A stretch of DNA of 64,000 bases from DAISVY01 sp036826635. Lineage in GTDB: Bacteria; Zixibacteria; MSB-5A5; GN15; FEB-12. Under the pieces are notes generated by a model that saw only the letters and a program-made list of their open reading frames with translations, was not told the origin of the DNA and did not search any database. The translations under genes and the position numbers were made by a program. The stretch is taken from assembly GCA_036826635.1 (NCBI GenBank), contig DAISVY010000001.1, positions 248,001-312,000 on the forward strand, in the 5' to 3' direction. Below, piece by piece: positions 60,540 through 64,000 of this stretch. Positions within the stretch are counted from its first letter, which is position 1, and every line of letters begins with the position of its first letter.

Positions 60540-61801
60540 TCGCCTTGTATCGACTTTTCATCAGTCTTGTTTATGGGCTGATTTATCCTTACGGTCGCGT
60601 TCGAGCTGCGGCCAATGAGCTGTGGCGCGGAAGGCTGGGATTGATTTCTCCGTCGAGTCCCGTAGATATCTGGCTGCATGCTGCGTCGGTCGGCGAAATC
60701 AAGGTTATTGGTTTTCTGATAGCCTATCTCAAGGAACATCGCCCGGAGTTGCGTTTGCATGTTACGACCATGACACGTCAGGGCTTCCGGGCCGCTTCGG
60801 CGGCTTTTGCCGGGACGGCCGAGGTATCTTTCTTTCCGTTAGACGCCGGCCATGTCATCAGAAGAACCCTTGATCAACTGAAGCCCGGGATGGTAGTGGT
60901 GGCCGAAACGGAAATCTGGCCTAATCTGCTTCTTTGTGCCGCCCGTCGGGGTATCCCGACCGTGCTGGTGAACGGACGGATGTCGGCCGGAGCTTGTGGT
61001 AAATATCGACTTGCCCCCGGGATGATGCGGCGTCTTCTGTCTTGCTATGATTGGGCCTTTATCAAAAGTGAGTCCGATCGAGAGCGTTTTGCCGGTCTTG
61101 GGCTGCCGTCCGAACGGACTACCGTGACCGGGGATATGAAGTTTGATGCTCCCCTGGTCAGGATATCGGAAGGTCGGGTCAGGGAAATCCGTGCCCGTAT
61201 GGCCGTGAAACCGGATGAATTTCTGCTTGTGGCGGGTTCGACCCGCTCGGGCGAGGAAAAACTGCTGGTTGCGGCTTATCGCCGGCTGCGCTCGGTTTAC
61301 GGGCATGTCAGGTTGCTTCTGGCACCGCGTCACACGGAGCGGTCGGGCGAGATCGGCGCGTGGCTCGAGAGCACCGGCTTGCCGTGGTATATCTTTGGTG
61401 ACAGGCCGGTGTCCGACGGTATTGTCCTGGTTGACCGGATGGGTATTCTGAACGATCTTTACCTGGCGGCCGATCTGGCTTTTGTCGGTGGAACGCTCGT
61501 GGATATCGGCGGTCACAATATCCTGGAACCGGTCTGGGTACGCACGCCCGTTGTCTTCGGTCCATACATAAGTAACGTGACCGAAGCGGCTGATTACATT
61601 TTGTCCCACGATTACGGAGTCAGGTTAGACTCGGTCGATGATCTGGCCGCAACTCTGGAAGAAATAGTGTCGGGGAAACGGTGTTTCGCCGAGAAAACCG
61701 AAAGCGATTTGGAAAGTTCGGCTACAACGGTGGCCGGTAATTATATCCTGAAACGTCTGGCTGATGCTGGAAAGAATCTGGAAAAAGATCCTTCGACGTA
61801 G
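60536..61801 (+). CDS. waaA: Kdo transferase WaaA
   Basis: A 421-residue GT-B enzyme with an N-terminal membrane anchor (YRLFISLVYGLIYPYGRV). Characteristic motifs: WLHAASVGEIKV, VVVAETEIWPNLL, MSAGACGKYRLAPG-type loop, VAGSTRSGEEKLLV, LAPRHTERSGEI and the GGHNILEPVW donor-site segment. It transfers Kdo from CMP-Kdo to lipid IVA; mono- or bifunctionality cannot be predicted. Overlaps both neighbours, so strongly coupled. Confidence 0.95.
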   Translation: MIALYRLFISLVYGLIYPYGRVRAAANELWRGRLGLISPSSPVDIWLHAASVGEIKVIGFLIAYLKEHRPELRLHVTTMTRQGFRAASAAFAGTAEVSFFPLDAGHVIRRTLDQLKPGMVVVAETEIWPNLLLCAARRGIPTVLVNGRMSAGACGKYRLAPGMMRRLLSCYDWAFIKSESDRERFAGLGLPSERTTVTGDMKFDAPLVRISEGRVREIRARMAVKPDEFLLVAGSTRSGEEKLLVAAYRRLRSVYGHVRLLLAPRHTERSGEIGAWLESTGLPWYIFGDRPVSDGIVLVDRMGILNDLYLAADLAFVGGTLVDIGGHNILEPVWVRTPVVFGPYISNVTEAADYILSHDYGVRLDSVDDLAATLEEIVSGKRCFAEKTESDLESSATTVAGNYILKRLADAGKNLEKDPST

Positions 61802-62849
61802 GTGGCTCAGTCTCTGGGCGATACCGGCTGTGCTGCTGTGGCTGTCGTCTTTTGTCTACCGCCTGATTGCCCGTATACATCGGGCTGTGGCCCCGGTGCC
61901 GACACGGGTTGATGTGCCGGTTATCTCGGTTGGCAATATCACGGTGGGGGGCAGCGGTAAAACGCCCCTGGTCGGCTTTATGGCCGCTGACCTGCTGCGG
62001 GCGGGGGTACGCGTGGGGGTCGTGTCGTCGGCTTATGGTCGTCGGGTAGAAAGCTCTTTCATCGCTCCCGGTTACAAGGTGGAACAGATGGATGTGGTCG
62101 AGACCGGCGACGAGGTCATGCTGCTGGCCCACGCTCTGCCCGAGGCGGTGTTTTCCGTTGACCGGGTCAAAACCAGAGCGGCCGAGGCGCTGGCCCGGAG
62201 TTCACTGGTCGATGTCATAATTGTTGACGACGGCTTTCAGCATTTCGGTCTGGCCCGTGACATAGACATTGTGGCCTGGGACGCCGGATTGAAACGGCGG
62301 ATGCTCAAGGCGTTTCCCTATGGTGTCCTTCGTGAGCCGATCAGCGCCCTGTCGCGAGCCGATGTCATTATCATTACCCGGGTTAAATTCGCACGGGATA
62401 TCAGCGCCATAAAGCGACGTCTGGCCAGAGTAAATCCCGATGCTTTGATATATCAGGCGGGGTTCGGACCGCATCGGCTCGTCGGTCGTGGCGAAACCCT
62501 GCCAGTGAAGTACATGGAAGATAAGTCGGTCTTTCTCTTTGCCGGTGTGGGTAATTTCCGTGCATTGGAAAGACAGGTGGCGGCCCTGGCCGGTGATCTT
62601 GATTTCGCCATGGAGCTTTCGGATCATCAGGTGTACGACGAGGTTCTTCTCGAAAAGATCAAAGCGGCCGCCGACCACTATGATTCTGATATGATAATTA
62701 CTACGGCTAAGGACTGGGTCAAGCTGGTCGGCTTTGATTTCGGTCGTGAAACCTACTATCTTGAGCTTGAGGTGGATCTCGATCCTGGCGAGGAAAGACT
62801 TCTGGCCTATTTTTACGAGCGACTGGGATTACCCGGAAAGGAAGCTTGA
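61764..62849 (+). CDS. lpxK: Tetraacyldisaccharide 4'-kinase LpxK
   Basis: A 361-residue membrane-associated kinase. An N-terminal hydrophobic helix (WLSLWAIPAVLLWLSSFVY) is followed by VGNITVGGSGKTPLVGF (Walker A), VIIVDDGFQHFGLARDIDIV with the catalytic aspartates, and the family FPYGVLREP. It phosphorylates the lipid A precursor at the 4' position. It overlaps waaA by 38 bases at ATG 61764, somewhat long but no later start fits the helix. Ends TGATG with nadB. Confidence 0.95.
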   Translation: MLERIWKKILRRRWLSLWAIPAVLLWLSSFVYRLIARIHRAVAPVPTRVDVPVISVGNITVGGSGKTPLVGFMAADLLRAGVRVGVVSSAYGRRVESSFIAPGYKVEQMDVVETGDEVMLLAHALPEAVFSVDRVKTRAAEALARSSLVDVIIVDDGFQHFGLARDIDIVAWDAGLKRRMLKAFPYGVLREPISALSRADVIIITRVKFARDISAIKRRLARVNPDALIYQAGFGPHRLVGRGETLPVKYMEDKSVFLFAGVGNFRALERQVAALAGDLDFAMELSDHQVYDEVLLEKIKAAADHYDSDMIITTAKDWVKLVGFDFGRETYYLELEVDLDPGEERLLAYFYERLGLPGKEA

Positions 62850-64000
62850 TGGATCGCCGCTTTGATTTCATAGTCGTCGGTAGCGGAATAGCTGGGTTGT
62901 TGTACGCTCTCAAAGTGGTGGCGCGCGACCCCGGCGTTAAGGTGGCCATCGTTACCAAGAAGGCCGAAACCGAAACCAATACCAATCGGGCCCAGGGCGG
63001 AATTGCCGCGGTTCTGGCCCAGACCGATTCGTTCGAATCACACGTGTCGGATACTCTCCGGGCCGGCTGCGGCCTGTGTCATGAGGACGTGGTCCGTCAG
63101 GTGGTGGGGGAAGGACCTCCGGCTATCGAGGAATTGGTCCGTTGCGGTGTCGAATTCACTCAGGTTGACGGTCGGTACGATTTGGGTCGGGAAGGGGGAC
63201 ATTCCTGCAACCGGGTAGTCCACGCCGCCGACCTTACCGGCAAGGAAATAGAGACCGCTCTGCTGCGTGCCTGTCGATCTCATCCTGACAGTATCGAGTT
63301 TTTCCGCGATCACCTGGTGCTGGATTTGGTAACGTACCACGAGGGAGCAACGCGGATTTGTGCCGGGGCTTATGTTTTCTATGAACCGGAACGAAGTATT
63401 GATATTTTCTATGCGCCGGTAACGATGCTGGCAACCGGCGGGCTGGGCGCGGTGTATTTTCACACGTCCAACCCCCTGATAGCTACCGGCGACGGTGTGG
63501 CCATCGCTCACCGGGCGGGTGTGCCGGTGGGCAACATGGAGTTCGTGCAGTTTCACCCCACTACGCTGTACTCGCCGGGACGCCGACCGTTTCTCATTTC
63601 CGAGGCGGTGCGGGGAGAAGGCGGTCGACTGATGTCGGTGGATGGGCGCTATTTCATGGAAGGTGCCCACGAACTGAAAGAGCTGGCCCCTCGTGATGTG
63701 GTGGCCCGGGCTATCGACCGGGAACTTAAGGCCAGCGGTGAGGAATACGTGCTGCTTGATGTTTCCCATCGTGACGCCGCTTTTATTAAGAAACGTTTTC
63801 CCAACATCTACCGGCAATGTTTGCGGTACGGTTTTGATATTACTCAACGGCCGATACCGGTTGTCCCGGCGGCCCATTACGCCTGCGGCGGGGTCGTCTG
63901 TGATATCAAGGGTCAAACGGTGCTTCCCGGTCTGTACGTGGCCGGTGAAGTAGCCATGAGTGGGATGCATGGAGCCAATCGTCTGGCCTCCAACTCACTG
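62849..64000 (+). CDS. nadB: L-aspartate oxidase, partial at the window end
   Basis: The first 384 residues of a ~530-residue flavoprotein. FDFIVVGSGIAGLLYAL is the FAD site, and TNTNRAQGGIAAVL, EGGHSCNRVVHAADLTG, MLATGGLGAVYFHTSNP, FVQFHPTTLYSP, RGEGGRL and SGMHGANRLASNSL match NadB, distinguishing it from succinate dehydrogenase A by the N-terminal spacing. It oxidises L-aspartate to iminoaspartate, the first step of de novo NAD synthesis; NadA is needed as partner and is not in view. The one-base overlap (TGATG) with lpxK makes it the eighth gene of the lipid A operon. Confidence 0.95.
   Translation, partial: MDRRFDFIVVGSGIAGLLYALKVVARDPGVKVAIVTKKAETETNTNRAQGGIAAVLAQTDSFESHVSDTLRAGCGLCHEDVVRQVVGEGPPAIEELVRCGVEFTQVDGRYDLGREGGHSCNRVVHAADLTGKEIETALLRACRSHPDSIEFFRDHLVLDLVTYHEGATRICAGAYVFYEPERSIDIFYAPVTMLATGGLGAVYFHTSNPLIATGDGVAIAHRAGVPVGNMEFVQFHPTTLYSPGRRPFLISEAVRGEGGRLMSVDGRYFMEGAHELKELAPRDVVARAIDRELKASGEEYVLLDVSHRDAAFIKKRFPNIYRQCLRYGFDITQRPIPVVPAAHYACGGVVCDIKGQTVLPGLYVAGEVAMSGMHGANRLASNSL

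Noticed and set aside
1..64000. CRISPR arrays, IS elements, prophage or integrase
   Set aside because: No direct-repeat array, transposase, or terminal inverted repeats were seen on either strand.

Overview
The window is a chromosomal segment of a diderm (LPS-making) bacterium of moderately high GC. I infer the FCB superphylum, with candidate division Zixibacteria-like lineages the best guess. The grounds are an lpxC-fabZ fusion, PorV/PorQ-type outer-membrane proteins, secreted proteins ending in FlgD/Por-type Ig sorting domains, dockerin-like modules on secreted peptidases, and clear sigma70-type promoters. No taxonomic marker was searched, so this is inference. Most of the window is ordinary core genome with very few mobile signatures: no insertion sequences, integrases, CRISPR arrays or rRNA were seen.

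Layout. 1-5.7 kb: 3' end of a large secreted protein with a PorV-like partner, a secreted peptidase-like protein with a degenerate zinc motif, and rmuC. 6.0-8.7 kb (minus): the classical recR-ybaB-dnaX group. 8.9-11.5 kb: four tandem small outer-membrane beta-barrel proteins. 11.5-12.06 kb: tRNA-Ala(CGC) followed by a large, Alu-domain-type SRP RNA and its terminator. 12.1-16.3 kb: a lipoprotein serpin, a DinB-like protein, an NlpC/P60 protein, a PTS IIA-like protein and a lipoprotein. 16.5-22.5 kb: comM, a GAF/GAF/SpoIIE phosphatase, an ethylbenzene-dehydrogenase-like lipoprotein, and a flavoprotein of the 4-hydroxybutyryl-CoA dehydratase family lacking key residues. 22.7-30.3 kb: tRNA-Ile2 and tRNA-Val, a zinc-ribbon coiled-coil protein, guaB, RNase P RNA, recJ, an acyl-CoA dehydrogenase, a lipoprotein and methylmalonyl-CoA epimerase.

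30.3-36 kb: a BlaI-like repressor operon, a gingipain-type (C25) peptidase with thrombospondin-3 and dockerin-like modules, and a URO-D-family/GAF pair. 36-38.8 kb: an NtrC-type activator and two type IV pilin-like genes, each preceded by a good sigma54 (-24/-12) promoter. 38.9-44.4 kb: a 12-repeat predicted beta-solenoid secreted protein overlapping a HEAT-repeat protein and a YprB-type nuclease, then an HDOD protein. 44.5-54.8 kb: a DUF4097-like adhesin-type protein, a large sortable beta-propeller-like protein, a CPBP protease, a sigma-region-4/RHH gene pair, and a 1018-residue M14 carboxypeptidase carrying a cohesin-like domain between two dockerin-like modules.

55-64 kb: a lipid A operon, lpxC/fabZ-lpxA-(PorV-like)-(Gfo/Idh oxidoreductase)-lpxB-waaA-lpxK, running into nadB, with most junctions overlapping by 1-4 bases.

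Functional themes are outer-envelope biogenesis (lipid A, barrels, PorV), extracellular proteolysis and its control (C25, M14, serpin, CPBP), and surface appendages (pilins). The most original signals are the cohesin/dockerin-like peptidases, the GxDxY solenoid operon, the paired sigma54 pilin promoters, the degenerate AbfD-like flavoprotein, and the co-oriented tRNA-Ala/SRP RNA unit. Promoters, terminators and starts were read by eye; family calls come from motif recognition without database searches.
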